This document shows, piece by piece, positions 55,405-64,000 of a stretch of DNA of 64,000 nt. The position numbers and the translations under genes were made by a program. The DNA is taken from contig JANQLG010000030.1 of assembly GCA_028280715.1 (NCBI GenBank), positions 62,001 through 126,000 of the forward strand, given 5' to 3'. Each line of letters opens with the position of its first letter. The stretch's first letter is position 1. The notes beneath the pieces are model-generated. The model saw nothing but the letters and a program-made list of their open reading frames with translations, searched no databases and was not told the DNA's origin. This DNA comes from Spongiibacteraceae bacterium (lineage in GTDB: Bacteria > Pseudomonadota > Gammaproteobacteria > Pseudomonadales > Dasaniaceae).

Positions 55405-58400
55405 TTGCTTCGTAACTTTCTCAATAATCACGTATTAGCTAACTTAACCTTTGCGTTAGTTATCACCCTGGGCATCATGGCCTACAACGCTATGCCGCGT
55501 GCCGCCGATCCGGAAATAAATTTTAACTGGGTAAATATTCTCACAGTAATGCCCGGTGCATCATCCACTGAAATTGAAAAACGCATTACTGATCCAATAG
55601 AAGAAAAAATCAGTAGCTCCATTAAAGACCTTCGGTTTGTGTCCAGCACCAGTCGTGACAACGCATCCAACATATTGGTTCGCTTTGAAGGTCTCAGCGA
55701 TGCAGAATTTACTGAACGCATGACGGACCTGCGCCGCGAAATACAAAATGTGTATACCAGTCAACTCCCGGCAGAGGCCTCTGATCCAGACATCCGCGAA
55801 ATTACCACGTCATCAGGCTTTCCCACTGCCGTGCTGGCACTAACCACATCATCGTTTGATGATGACTTTCGGTTCTATAGTGAAAACCTGAAAAAAACGC
55901 TGGAACGTATGCCCGGTATCGATGAAGCGCAGGCCATTGGGTTAGAAGATCCGGAATTACGAATCGCTTTTCATCCCGAACGTTTAGAAGGCTTAGGATT
56001 ATCACCGGCCGATCTTGCTGATACCGTCAGTGCTTATTTTCGCGATGTATCAATTGGTGATATCGAGACAGAAAAAGGTCGCTGGCTGGTTCGCCTTGAA
56101 GGAACCAGTGGCAGCCTGGAAGATATTGAAGCCTTCCCCATCGTCAGCGCTAACGGAATCGTTGAGCTGGGCACCATTGCCGATGTCTATCGCACTCACG
56201 CCGAAGGCTCGTCGTTGACTAGCTACCAGGGCAGACCAGCGATTAAATTCAATATCATCAAGCAATCAAACGCCAACATATTAGAGCTGCTTGATCACCT
56301 ACAGGCCTTTATAGCGGATGAAAATATACTCATCACCGGGCAGGGCTATCAACTCACACTAATTGATGATCAAACTATTACTACCAGAGAAGCCATTGCG
56401 CTGATGCAAAACAACGCCATGATCGGCTTGGCATTAGTCGTACTCGTAATCTTTTTATTTTTGGGCAGCAGAATTTCATTACTGACCAGTATCGGTATTC
56501 CCTTCACCCTCTGTGGTACCTTCGCAGTGATCCATATCATGGGCATGTCGGTCAACAATTCAGTATTACTGGGTGTATTAATCGCACTGGGTATGATTGT
56601 CGATGACGCCGTGGTCGTAGTAGAAGCCATCTATTACCGAATACAGCGCGGCACTGATGCGATGACTGCAGCCATTGAAGCGTTGCAAGAAGTCGCAGCA
56701 CCAGTGTTAACATCTGTAATGACTACCATGTCAGCCTTTCTGCCACTGATTTTTTTGCCTGGCATACTGGGCGAATTTATGAAGGTGATTCCTATTGTTG
56801 TTTCATTGGCGCTGGCAATCAGTTTATTGGAAGCTTTTTGGATGTTGCCAGCACATGTCGCTGCGGTAAATGTCAAAACCAGCTCAACCAGTCGCATGCA
56901 ACGTTTTCGTCGTAACTTTACCCGTAGCATTCGGCATCAATACAGTTTGATACTGATCTCCGCACTGCGACGCCCCTGGATTTCCTTTGGTGGCGTAATG
57001 GCAAATTTTATCCTGGCGTTGCTATTAATTTTTAGCGGTTTGGTAACCTTTAATTTCTTTGCTGCTGATCCTTTTCGCGTAATGTATTTAAATTCTGAAT
57101 TACCACAGGGCTCTACTTTAGAACAGTCGTTAGAAGTAGCCGAAGAATTACATGACATTGCACTCAGCACATTAACTGAAGAGGAACTGCGGGCCAGTAT
57201 CACCTGGAGCGGTACACTTTTAACGCGTACAGAACCTTTATTTGGTGACAACCTCAGTCAATCGTTAATCACCTTCAAACCCGACCAACCGGGCATGCGC
57301 TCAGTAAGCGAAATGATTAACGCTATTGAAGAAGCCGTTGGTACGGAATATAAAGGCAGCAGAGTGTCAGTATTCATGGTGGAAAATGGTCCACCAATTG
57401 GCAAACCGATCAGCGCAAAAGTTCGAGGCAGTGATTTCGATAAAATTAATGCTGCTGTTGAACAGCTGGTCAACTATATGGAACAACGCCCCGAATTTAA
57501 TAACATTAGCATAGACTTTAAACCTGGCAGCCCTGAATTTCGTCTTTCGCTGGATGGCGATGCGATTAAACGCGCGGGTATCTCTCCACATACTGTTACC
57601 CGAAGTCTGCAGGGTTTTGTTGATGGCGAATTAATTGGCCAGTATCAATATCGTGGAGAAGAAGTGGATGTTCGCCTGTTAGCCAAACAAAATGCCACAG
57701 CAGATGTTGAACAATTATTGCGACAAACCATTGCCGATAATCGCGGCCAACCGATCGAATTAGGTTCGCTGGTAAATGCCGAGTACGGTACCGGTTATCA
57801 AAACATTCGTCACTATAATTTTCAAAGAACAATTACCATAGAAGCCGATATTGATGACGAATTAATTGATACTGTTGCCGCCAATCAACTAATTGATGAT
57901 TATTGGAAAACTATTCAATTGCAGCACCCATCTATCAGCATCGACTACACCGGCGCGCTGGATGATATTCAGGAAAGTCTCGATGGTATAGCCATGTTAT
58001 TTGCATTAGGTATCGGTGTTATCTATATGATTCTCGGCACCCAGTTTAGAAGTTATTTACAACCGTTATTGGTACTCACAGCCATTCCACTTGCAATGAC
58101 TGGTGTAGTATTTGGTCTGGCCATCACCGGCAACCCCATGAGCTTGTTTTCGATGTACGGCATCGTCGCTCTGTCAGGTATCGCTGTTAACTCAGCTATC
58201 GTATTAATTTCCGCTGCCAACAACCGCATTGAAAACGGTATGGGCCTGCTCCACGCAACCATCTTTGCTGCGCGCCGTCGTGTGATCCCGGTACTAATTA
58301 CATCCTTCACCACAATTGCCGGCCTGTTCTCACTCGCTGCTGGCTTTGCCGGTAAATCGTTATTGTGGGGCCCCATCGCCACAGCTATCGTTAGTGGCTT

Positions 58401-58491
58401 ATTATTTTCAACTGGGCTGGTGCTAGTGATGGTGCCTCTGATTTATTTTTTAGCCTATCGTTACAGTCATAGACTCTCATCCGAAAAATAA
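55405..58491 (+). CDS. RND efflux pump inner-membrane subunit
   Basis: A 1028-aa proton-driven exporter of the AcrB/MexB (HAE) type. The proton relay pair is present in GMIVDDAVVVVEAI (about residue 396), and the C-terminal half repeats the fold (PLAMTGVVFGLAITGNPMSLFSMYGIVALSGIAVNSAIVL). The start is TTG, preceded by an aaggaa RBS at proper spacing. No outer-membrane TolC-type gene lies nearby, so an unlinked channel is likely. Substrates are unknown. Confidence 0.92.
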   Translation: MLRNFLNNHVLANLTFALVITLGIMAYNAMPRAADPEINFNWVNILTVMPGASSTEIEKRITDPIEEKISSSIKDLRFVSSTSRDNASNILVRFEGLSDAEFTERMTDLRREIQNVYTSQLPAEASDPDIREITTSSGFPTAVLALTTSSFDDDFRFYSENLKKTLERMPGIDEAQAIGLEDPELRIAFHPERLEGLGLSPADLADTVSAYFRDVSIGDIETEKGRWLVRLEGTSGSLEDIEAFPIVSANGIVELGTIADVYRTHAEGSSLTSYQGRPAIKFNIIKQSNANILELLDHLQAFIADENILITGQGYQLTLIDDQTITTREAIALMQNNAMIGLALVVLVIFLFLGSRISLLTSIGIPFTLCGTFAVIHIMGMSVNNSVLLGVLIALGMIVDDAVVVVEAIYYRIQRGTDAMTAAIEALQEVAAPVLTSVMTTMSAFLPLIFLPGILGEFMKVIPIVVSLALAISLLEAFWMLPAHVAAVNVKTSSTSRMQRFRRNFTRSIRHQYSLILISALRRPWISFGGVMANFILALLLIFSGLVTFNFFAADPFRVMYLNSELPQGSTLEQSLEVAEELHDIALSTLTEEELRASITWSGTLLTRTEPLFGDNLSQSLITFKPDQPGMRSVSEMINAIEEAVGTEYKGSRVSVFMVENGPPIGKPISAKVRGSDFDKINAAVEQLVNYMEQRPEFNNISIDFKPGSPEFRLSLDGDAIKRAGISPHTVTRSLQGFVDGELIGQYQYRGEEVDVRLLAKQNATADVEQLLRQTIADNRGQPIELGSLVNAEYGTGYQNIRHYNFQRTITIEADIDDELIDTVAANQLIDDYWKTIQLQHPSISIDYTGALDDIQESLDGIAMLFALGIGVIYMILGTQFRSYLQPLLVLTAIPLAMTGVVFGLAITGNPMSLFSMYGIVALSGIAVNSAIVLISAANNRIENGMGLLHATIFAARRRVIPVLITSFTTIAGLFSLAAGFAGKSLLWGPIATAIVSGLLFSTGLVLVMVPLIYFLAYRYSHRLSSEK

Positions 58492-58672
58492 TTTTACAAA
58501 GACGCTCTTACAAATCATACAAACACAAACCATATAAAGACCTGAACACATATTACCGATTATGGTACGGATAATTTATTTTTAACCCGCCAGGCATAGA
58601 TATATTGCAAAAAACTATTTTAAAAACTAATGTAAAATTATCAAATGCACATTAACAGCTAACGGTAAATCA

Positions 58673-59101
58673 ATGTATTCAAAGGAACTGATAACACTCT
58701 GTAATAGTATTCTCAAACAAGGACTTGATACCTTTTCATTAAACATGGGCATAGTTAGCCAAGTTATTAACGATCTTTATAAAATTGTAGCGGTACAACC
58801 AGTCCAACAAACCTTTTTCCCAGGTGAGACATTTCTAATACAAGACACTTACTGTCGCGAAGTGATTAATACAGGGAAAACGATGTGTATAACGGAATAC
58901 GAAGGCAAACCAGGGCTAACAGCACACCCCCTCTACCAGCAACTGCCACTTGAAGCCTATATCAGCACTCCGATTATAAAAGAAGGAAATGTCTGGGGAA
59001 CGTTAAATTTCAGTTCAACATATCAAGGCCATCGGGCCTTTTCTAATGAAGATATTGTTTTGATTGAACACTATGCAAAACAAATATCTGACATTTTATA
59101 A
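58673..59101 (+). CDS. GAF domain protein
   Basis: A 142-aa single GAF domain: small-molecule-binding fold with YISTPIIKEGNVWGTLNFSS and LIEHYAKQISDIL at the end. No output domain is attached, so it may sense a ligand or interact with a partner. It is convergent with the cyclophilin gene, with only 6 bp between the stops. Confidence 0.8.
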   Translation: MYSKELITLCNSILKQGLDTFSLNMGIVSQVINDLYKIVAVQPVQQTFFPGETFLIQDTYCREVINTGKTMCITEYEGKPGLTAHPLYQQLPLEAYISTPIIKEGNVWGTLNFSSTYQGHRAFSNEDIVLIEHYAKQISDIL

Positions 59102-59107
59102 TGTTCA

Positions 59108-59758
59108 TCACTTCGGCGATTGCCGCTTGATCGAAATAATAGTCACAGGCTCCTTGATTACTTGCCCCCGCGTGTAGGCAGATTCTGATTCATCCTTGGT
59201 TTCCACCTGATTTATTGCTTTAACTATATCCATGCCTTTAATAACTTTGCCAAAGGCAGCAAAGCCCTGCAGATCTGAGTTACGCTGGTTGCCAAAATCC
59301 AAACCCGGCTGATCGCCTATACAGATAAAAAATTCACTGCTGGCAGTACCGACTTTTCCTCTAGCCATGGAAATTGTGCCATCGATATGAAGTATACCCG
59401 TCTGCTCAGTAGTCTCATGAGTAATGGGCGGGAATGGCGATGGTTGCCGCCCTCGCCCACCCTGAATCACTTCAATTTTTGGCGAGCCTTTATCATTCAC
59501 CAGTGTGACTGTACGATAGAAACTTCCCCCATCGTAATGACCGCCATCAACCAATGCCAAGAAATTTTCAACTGTGATGGGTGCTTTACTGGTATAGAGC
59601 TCGATCTCAACTGCACCCAGGCGGGTTTCCATCACCACGATAGTCGTTTCATTAGCATTATCCGTTTCTGACCAAGCCTGCAATGAAAATAATTGGCCAG
59701 CTGTGACACTAATAAAAGATAACAGGTAAGTTAAATATTTTTCCATCGTATTATGCAC
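59108..59758 (-). CDS. Exported cyclophilin-type peptidyl-prolyl isomerase
   Basis: A 216-aa periplasmic enzyme; the signal peptide ends near LQAWS (residue 30). The cyclophilin core has VEIELYTSKAPITVENFLALVDGGHYDGGSFYRTV and SMARGKVGTASSEFFICIGDQPGLDFGN. It probably helps fold exported proteins. A second Met near the start gives a 212-aa alternative. Confidence 0.87.
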   Translation of the reverse strand: MHNTMEKYLTYLLSFISVTAGQLFSLQAWSETDNANETTIVVMETRLGAVEIELYTSKAPITVENFLALVDGGHYDGGSFYRTVTLVNDKGSPKIEVIQGGRGRQPSPFPPITHETTEQTGILHIDGTISMARGKVGTASSEFFICIGDQPGLDFGNQRNSDLQGFAAFGKVIKGMDIVKAINQVETKDESESAYTRGQVIKEPVTIISIKRQSPK

Positions 59759-59838
59759 TCATTAGTTCTTGTAGTTAGTGATTGCTGAATGAATAATACG
59801 TTACTTGCTCTCATCAATAAAAACAAAAGGCCACTCCA

Positions 59839-61356
59839 ATGAAAAAGCTTGTCATATTTTTAGTGCTGCACTGGATGTTAAGCGGCGCAGCGCTAGCCAA
59901 AGAGGATAATTCGGATCACAAACGTATTATTGATACTGACAGTACGGTAGTTACGCAACATAAAGTCACGATCGAAGGCAAAAGAATCAACTATCAAGCT
60001 ACAGCAGGTACACAGCCAGTTTGGAATGAAAAAGGCGAACCAACCGCGACGCTCTTTTATACCTACTATCAGCGTACCGATATTAAAGATACGGCAAACC
60101 GTCCATTGATGATTTCCTTCAATGGTGGCCCAGGCTCAGGCTCTGTGTGGATGCATGTTGCCTATACCGGCCCGCGCGTGCTCAATATTGACAGCGAGGG
60201 CTACCCCATCCAACCCTATGGTGTACAGGAAAATCCTTTTTCTATTCTAGATGTCGCCGATATTGTTTATGTCAATCCGGTAAATACCGGTTACTCGCGT
60301 ATGCTGGAAGACGCTGAAGGCAAATTGCCAACCAAAGACCAGCAGCAGAAAATGTTTTTTGGCGTCAACGCCGATATTAAATATCTTGCCGAATGGATTA
60401 ACACCTTTGTTTCACGCAATGAACGCTGGCGCAGCCCCAAGTTTTTAATTGGTGAAAGCTACGGCACAACACGCGTTTCCGGATTAGCTGCAGAACTGCA
60501 AAACGATCAATGGATGTATCTAAACGGCGTGATATTGGTGTCACCAACGGACATCGGCATCGAGCGCAAAGGCATCGTCAAGGCAGCAAACCGCCTGCCC
60601 TACTTTGCGGCGGCAGCCTGGTATCACAAAGTGCTACCTGCCGACTTGCAAAGCAAACCACTATTGGATGTTTTATCCGAAGTTGAGGAGTTTACGCTCA
60701 ATGAGTATTTACCTGCCATGGCCTATGGTGCTTCACTCAGTGAACAAAGACGCAATAGTATTATCACCAAGGCAGCACACTACTCAGGTCTGGAAGAACG
60801 GATTTTTCGGCAAAACAATCTCGATGTCAGCACCTGGTTATTCTGGAAGGAACTGTTGCGCGATAAGGGTTTGACCATTGGGCGTCTCGACTCAAGGTAT
60901 TTAGGTATTGATCGCGTTGAATCGGGTAGCCGCCCCGATTACTCGGCTGAATTGACCTCCTGGCTACACTCTTTTACCCCGGCCATCAATTATTATCTGC
61001 GCGAAGAACTGGGCTACAAAACGGATATCAAATACAACATGTTTGGTCCTGTGCATCCCTGGGATAACCGCGATAACAAAGTGGGTGAAGGCCTGCGCCG
61101 TGCAATGGCAGCAAATCCCTATTTGAAGGTGATGATTCAATCCGGTTATTTTGATGGCGCTACTAATTATTTTGATGGTAAATACAATATGTGGCACATC
61201 GATCCCAGTGGCAAAATGAAGGACCGGATTAGTTTTAAGGGCTATGAAAGCGGACACATGATGTATCTTCGCCGAGAAGATTTACAGCAATCCAATGAAG
61301 ATATTCGTGAATTTATTCGTTCCGCATTGCCTGGCGATCAGCCAGCAAAATATTGA
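59839..61356 (+). CDS. Exported S10 family serine carboxypeptidase
   Basis: A 505-aa exported protein (signal peptide ends near GAALA, residue 20). It has the oxyanion-side block FNGGPGSGSVWMH, the nucleophile motif GESYGT, and C-terminal Asp and His in SGYFDGATNY and GYESGHMMY. This is the S10 carboxypeptidase family, which trims C-terminal residues. Bacterial members such as this are often called S10-like; the natural substrate is unknown. Confidence 0.88.
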   Translation: MKKLVIFLVLHWMLSGAALAKEDNSDHKRIIDTDSTVVTQHKVTIEGKRINYQATAGTQPVWNEKGEPTATLFYTYYQRTDIKDTANRPLMISFNGGPGSGSVWMHVAYTGPRVLNIDSEGYPIQPYGVQENPFSILDVADIVYVNPVNTGYSRMLEDAEGKLPTKDQQQKMFFGVNADIKYLAEWINTFVSRNERWRSPKFLIGESYGTTRVSGLAAELQNDQWMYLNGVILVSPTDIGIERKGIVKAANRLPYFAAAAWYHKVLPADLQSKPLLDVLSEVEEFTLNEYLPAMAYGASLSEQRRNSIITKAAHYSGLEERIFRQNNLDVSTWLFWKELLRDKGLTIGRLDSRYLGIDRVESGSRPDYSAELTSWLHSFTPAINYYLREELGYKTDIKYNMFGPVHPWDNRDNKVGEGLRRAMAANPYLKVMIQSGYFDGATNYFDGKYNMWHIDPSGKMKDRISFKGYESGHMMYLRREDLQQSNEDIREFIRSALPGDQPAKY

Positions 61357-61373
61357 TTTTTATTGCTCCAAAT

Positions 61374-61405
61374 AATGAATGCCTTTAATTTAAAAGGCAT
61401 TCATT
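61374..61405. terminator. Bidirectional terminator
   Basis: AATGAATGCCTTT and AAAGGCATTCATT form a perfect 13-bp stem with T-rich flanks. It overlaps the stop codon of the minus-strand gene at 61401 and ends the carboxypeptidase gene. Confidence 0.85.
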
Positions 61406-62021
61406 TTATTGTCATCATAAGAAACCCGGAAAATGCCGCATTGGATGGTGATAAATTTTTATCGACCTGTTTTTTTCCTTCGTTAATCAGTTTTCGATAA
61501 CCGCTGTAAAATTCCCAGGTTGGCGTCGGCTTGTACACCAAATTATCAATATCAAAATAATTAACCACACTCTTTGCAGTAGTAGGTTTTACGAAAACTT
61601 CTTTGGTCGGTTTGTAGTATGCAGGAATAATCGTTACCAAACTCCACTTGGCCAATTTAGCCATTTTCAAAAAATCCACCAATGCTTCAAACCCTGCACG
61701 TTGCTTACCATGTAACATTTCGCTGAGTGCATTCACCATAAACGCCTTTTCATCTTCATTGAGACTTTTGACAAAATCTCGAAACTTGGGCTTTTCAAAC
61801 ATGGAAACCATGGAAGAACGACTGATTATTTTCACCATATTATCGGCAGTAACATGCACGTTGGAGCAGGCAGTTTTGGAAAAACATTCCTTGGCCATAT
61901 CAACCATTTTATCCATGCGATGTTTTTTACCTATTTTTTCCATTTCAGGATCGGCAAAACCTTTGGGATATTGCATCAAAAAATTGGCTTGCAGTTGTTT
62001 TAATTTTTTTTGATCCAACAT
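61401..62021 (-). CDS. Hypothetical protein
   Basis: I do not recognise this 206-aa protein. It is soluble, Lys-rich and mostly helical, with two Cys (ECFSKTACSNV) near residue 50 and no signal peptide. The C-terminal half has aromatic-rich strands (WEFYSGYRKLINEG). It sits 53 bp after the glutathione transferase gene on the same strand, so co-transcription is possible. Confidence 0.7.
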   Translation of the reverse strand: MLDQKKLKQLQANFLMQYPKGFADPEMEKIGKKHRMDKMVDMAKECFSKTACSNVHVTADNMVKIISRSSMVSMFEKPKFRDFVKSLNEDEKAFMVNALSEMLHGKQRAGFEALVDFLKMAKLAKWSLVTIIPAYYKPTKEVFVKPTTAKSVVNYFDIDNLVYKPTPTWEFYSGYRKLINEGKKQVDKNLSPSNAAFSGFLMMTIK

Positions 62022-62074
62022 ATTTTTCTCCCTATTGGCAAATAATCATGTAACAAATGATGATGCGATTTATA

Positions 62075-62722
62075 TTAACCTGGCTTTTTAGCATCAGGAC
62101 CAGCAACTAACATGGCTTTAATATAGGCAGGCCGTTGGCTAATTCGTTCCACATAGGCAACGACATTGGGCAAATCGTCAATCCTGCGAGCGCCAAAAGT
62201 GGTGGCTGTCGTCAGTCCAAACATAATTAAAATATCGGCACAGGTAAAATCCGGCCCCGCTAGATAATCCACTTGGCCCAACCGTTGATTGAGATATTGA
62301 TAGTAGGCTTCAGAACGACGTTGGTAAACTTTAACGGCAAGACTATCCACACCATCATCTTCAATCATATTGCCATCGGCTTCCAATCCCATTTTTAAGA
62401 AAAACAGGGTTTGCAGATTACTGTTAAACTGCATCCAGTATAAATAATCAGCATAGTTTGCCTGCTCGCAGGTAACACTTAATTGCCCGTTACCGTAACG
62501 CTGACTGATATATTCAACAATAGCGGGAGATTCCGCCAGCACCAGATCACCATCTTTAATCACAGGAGAGGTGGCTACTGGGTGCAATGATAAGTATTCT
62601 GGTGGAGCCAATAAATCCTCGCCACGATCAAACCATTCCAACTGATAAGGTAATCCTAGTTCTTCCATTAACCAAACTATGCGATCAGACTGAGAAACTG
62701 CTAAATGATAAATAGTAATCAT
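62075..62722 (-). CDS. Glutathione S-transferase family protein
   Basis: A 215-aa cytoplasmic protein with the two-domain GST layout: N-terminal thioredoxin-like domain (IYHLAVSQSDRIVWLMEELGLPYQLEWF, with SPVIKDGDLVLAESPAIVEYI binding glutathione gamma-Glu) and a helical C-terminal domain (CADILIMFGL). The second residue after YHLA is Ser, fitting the beta/omega-type bacterial classes. Substrate unknown. Confidence 0.9.
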   Translation of the reverse strand: MITIYHLAVSQSDRIVWLMEELGLPYQLEWFDRGEDLLAPPEYLSLHPVATSPVIKDGDLVLAESPAIVEYISQRYGNGQLSVTCEQANYADYLYWMQFNSNLQTLFFLKMGLEADGNMIEDDGVDSLAVKVYQRRSEAYYQYLNQRLGQVDYLAGPDFTCADILIMFGLTTATTFGARRIDDLPNVVAYVERISQRPAYIKAMLVAGPDAKKPG

Positions 62723-62748
62723 ATAACCTCCTATTATGTTTTTATCGG

Positions 62749-63333
62749 TTATTCGTTTTTCATACGCGCCTTCAGTTCTTTTAGGTTATCCCGGTAGTGC
62801 TCTGCATCACCATAATCGGAAAACAGATAGTATCGATCATGCGCACCTCTTCTCCGTAAGGCATGTTTTATGGGGCACCAGTATTGCTCCGTGCGGGCAG
62901 CAACTTCTCGCACATACGCGATAACACCATTCCCATAACTACAGTACGCACAATTGAATTTTTCAATGGCGTTCAGGTAATCCAGTTTCATGCGATCAAA
63001 CATCATAAAGTGACTGCGCTTCACCAGCGGAATGCCATAAATAGGAAAACATATCCGTTGATAAATCGTGACAAAAATATCTAATAACACAAAAGGGATA
63101 ATCAACGAGTAGATAATTGGAGCTGTAAGAATAACTAACCATCGTGCTTTGCCAATGTAACGAAAAACGCCGATTTTGAAAGCAGCATGCCGCGCCCTGA
63201 CTTCCTGTTCAAAAACGATACGCCCATTGGAAATGCGATAACGTAATTCACTAGCACGCTTGGTCAACTCATCCTCTAACTCATTCTCTAGCTGCATTAT
63301 GCGTGTCAGGATTTTATCAACGGTTTCATTCAT
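62749..63333 (-). CDS. Hypothetical membrane protein
   Basis: A 194-aa protein. It starts with a charged coiled-coil-like segment (about residues 1-50), then two hydrophobic helices (WLVILTAPIIYSLIIPFVLLDIF, about 81-103), and a Cys-bearing C-terminal part (FNCAYCSYGNGVIAYV, then YWCPIKHALRRRGAH). CxxC suggests metal or redox use. I recall similar unnamed proteins but no function. Confidence 0.65.
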   Translation of the reverse strand: MNETVDKILTRIMQLENELEDELTKRASELRYRISNGRIVFEQEVRARHAAFKIGVFRYIGKARWLVILTAPIIYSLIIPFVLLDIFVTIYQRICFPIYGIPLVKRSHFMMFDRMKLDYLNAIEKFNCAYCSYGNGVIAYVREVAARTEQYWCPIKHALRRRGAHDRYYLFSDYGDAEHYRDNLKELKARMKNE

Positions 63334-63474
63334 CGACTTATACCTACTGGCTTACATCTAAAAATTTATAGGGCTATTTTATAGACCTAATTTATTGGTC
63401 TATGAGACATAAGATTGATAACACAGTATCGACAGACTATACAACTCCGTCAGTCAAATTGAGTATCGAATTAA

Positions 63475-63498
63475 TAATAAAGTACTGGCGCTTTATTA
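63475..63498. repeat. Small palindrome
   Basis: TAATAAAG and CTTTATTA form an 8-bp inverted repeat; it lies at the 5' edge of the decayed GFA gene. Confidence 0.4.
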
Positions 63499-63743
63499 CT
63501 GTCAGGCGAGACACTAATTCACCGCTACAAAGTTTCCGAAGCTGACCGCTTCCGTAGTGATTTTTGTTACTGCTGTGGCTAACCTATGCCATGCTACTTT
63601 AGTGAAACAGAATTTGTGGTATTACTCGCAAGCAGCCTGGATCACGAATTGGATATAAACCTGAAGCGCGGGTTTTTTATGGCTCAAAGACTGAGTGGTC
63701 CTGCTTCGATCAATTGCCAGCGTTTGATGAGTATACCGAATGA
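63481..63743 (+). pseudogene. Decayed GFA-family (CENP-V/GFA) gene, C-terminal part
   Basis: The conserved GFA C-terminal half is recognisable in two frames: HRYKVSEADRFRSDFCYCCG, then an in-frame stop at 63580, then PMPCYFSETEFVVLLASSLD, then a frameshift into GYKPEARVFYGSKTEWSC, with LPAFDEY at the end. The CxxC-type motif and the SKxxW element fit the family that binds zinc through cysteines. Missing N-terminus, stop and frameshift mark it as dead. The rest of 63334-63480 and 63744-63853 holds nothing visible. Confidence 0.6.
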
Positions 63744-63853
63744 CCCTCTTTATAACTTCATCCGATCTATACTTAGTAAGTGTGGCTTTTATAGATTTAA
63801 TCCCTAGAAGGCAGCTATCAAATGCTAGAGCACAGCGAGGTATAGATAGCCCA

Positions 63854-64000
63854 TTAATAATATTCACCCCGAAAGGGCTCACTATGCTGATATAACGCTA
63901 AGCGTTCTTCTAGTTTCGGAATTGTCCAATCCAGTTTTTTTGCTTCGCGCGCAGCCTTTTTCTGAAAGACCAAGGCATTTTTAAAATCACCCAGTTCAGC
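63854..64000 (-). CDS. C-terminal end of a TPR-like protein (runs off the window)
   Basis: The last 48 residues and stop of a minus-strand gene: DFKNALVFQKKAAREAKKLDW and RLALYQHSEPFRGEYY. The repeat-like helices and basic end resemble the last TPR unit of a larger protein. The rest lies outside the window. Confidence 0.55.
   Translation of the reverse strand, partial: AELGDFKNALVFQKKAAREAKKLDWTIPKLEERLALYQHSEPFRGEYY

Overview
The window is chromosomal DNA from a gammaproteobacterium, probably marine and aerobic. The evidence is the conserved murJ-ribF-ileS block, a class I fumarase, a two-subunit pyruvate carboxylase with a divergent LysR regulator as in Pseudomonas, a Pseudomonas-type minor pilin/PilY1 cluster, and groESL behind a heat-shock (sigma-32) promoter. 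I cannot name the genus from sequence alone. No rRNA, tRNA or CRISPR array was recognised.

Layout. 1-12.7 kb: mostly minus-strand housekeeping genes (ileS start, ribF, murJ, thpR, nudF, pyrB, an MsbA-like ABC exporter, sbcB) with small plus-strand genes (enoyl-CoA hydratase family, DUF1330, DUF2971). 12.8-20.1 kb: a type IV pilus minor pilin operon (two GspH/FimT-type pilins, pilV, pilW, pilX, pilY1, pilE) ending in a terminator shared with the convergent fumarase. 20-35 kb: fumarase, a coiled-coil membrane protein, a PuuD-like membrane protein, superoxide reductase, groESL, fxsA, an SDR enzyme, an alkyltransferase-like DNA-repair protein, a PilZ protein, an AmpG-like transporter, and pycR/pycA/pycB.

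35.0-42.4 kb and 48.5-50.7 kb are accessory islands. Each opens with a copy of a roughly 361-bp repeat whose hairpins are kept by compensatory or wobble changes. Each repeat is followed in the same orientation by integron-type gene cassettes with recognisable attC sites, and no integrase gene lies in the window. Six cassette-like genes encode small secreted cysteine-containing proteins that look paralogous to one another and resemble, from memory, the B subunit of subtilase cytotoxin (SubB). One of them is frameshifted. The first island has also been invaded by REP-like palindromes that appear to truncate attC sites and a duplicated thioredoxin-fold gene. The right end of the second island abuts a decapitated minus-strand gene. 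These islands are the most unusual part of the window.

43-48 kb holds a minus-strand operon suggesting modification or transport of a membrane lipid (CDP-alcohol phosphatidyltransferase, flippase-like protein, NAD(P)-binding protein, small membrane protein), then a periplasmic solute-binding-like protein and an esterase. 50.8-64 kb carries exported enzymes and stress/efflux functions: a gluzincin-type metallopeptidase, a glycerophosphodiester phosphodiesterase, FKBP and cyclophilin isomerases, an RND efflux pair, a GAF protein, an S10 carboxypeptidase, a glutathione transferase, two unknown proteins, a decayed GFA-family gene and the end of a TPR-like protein.
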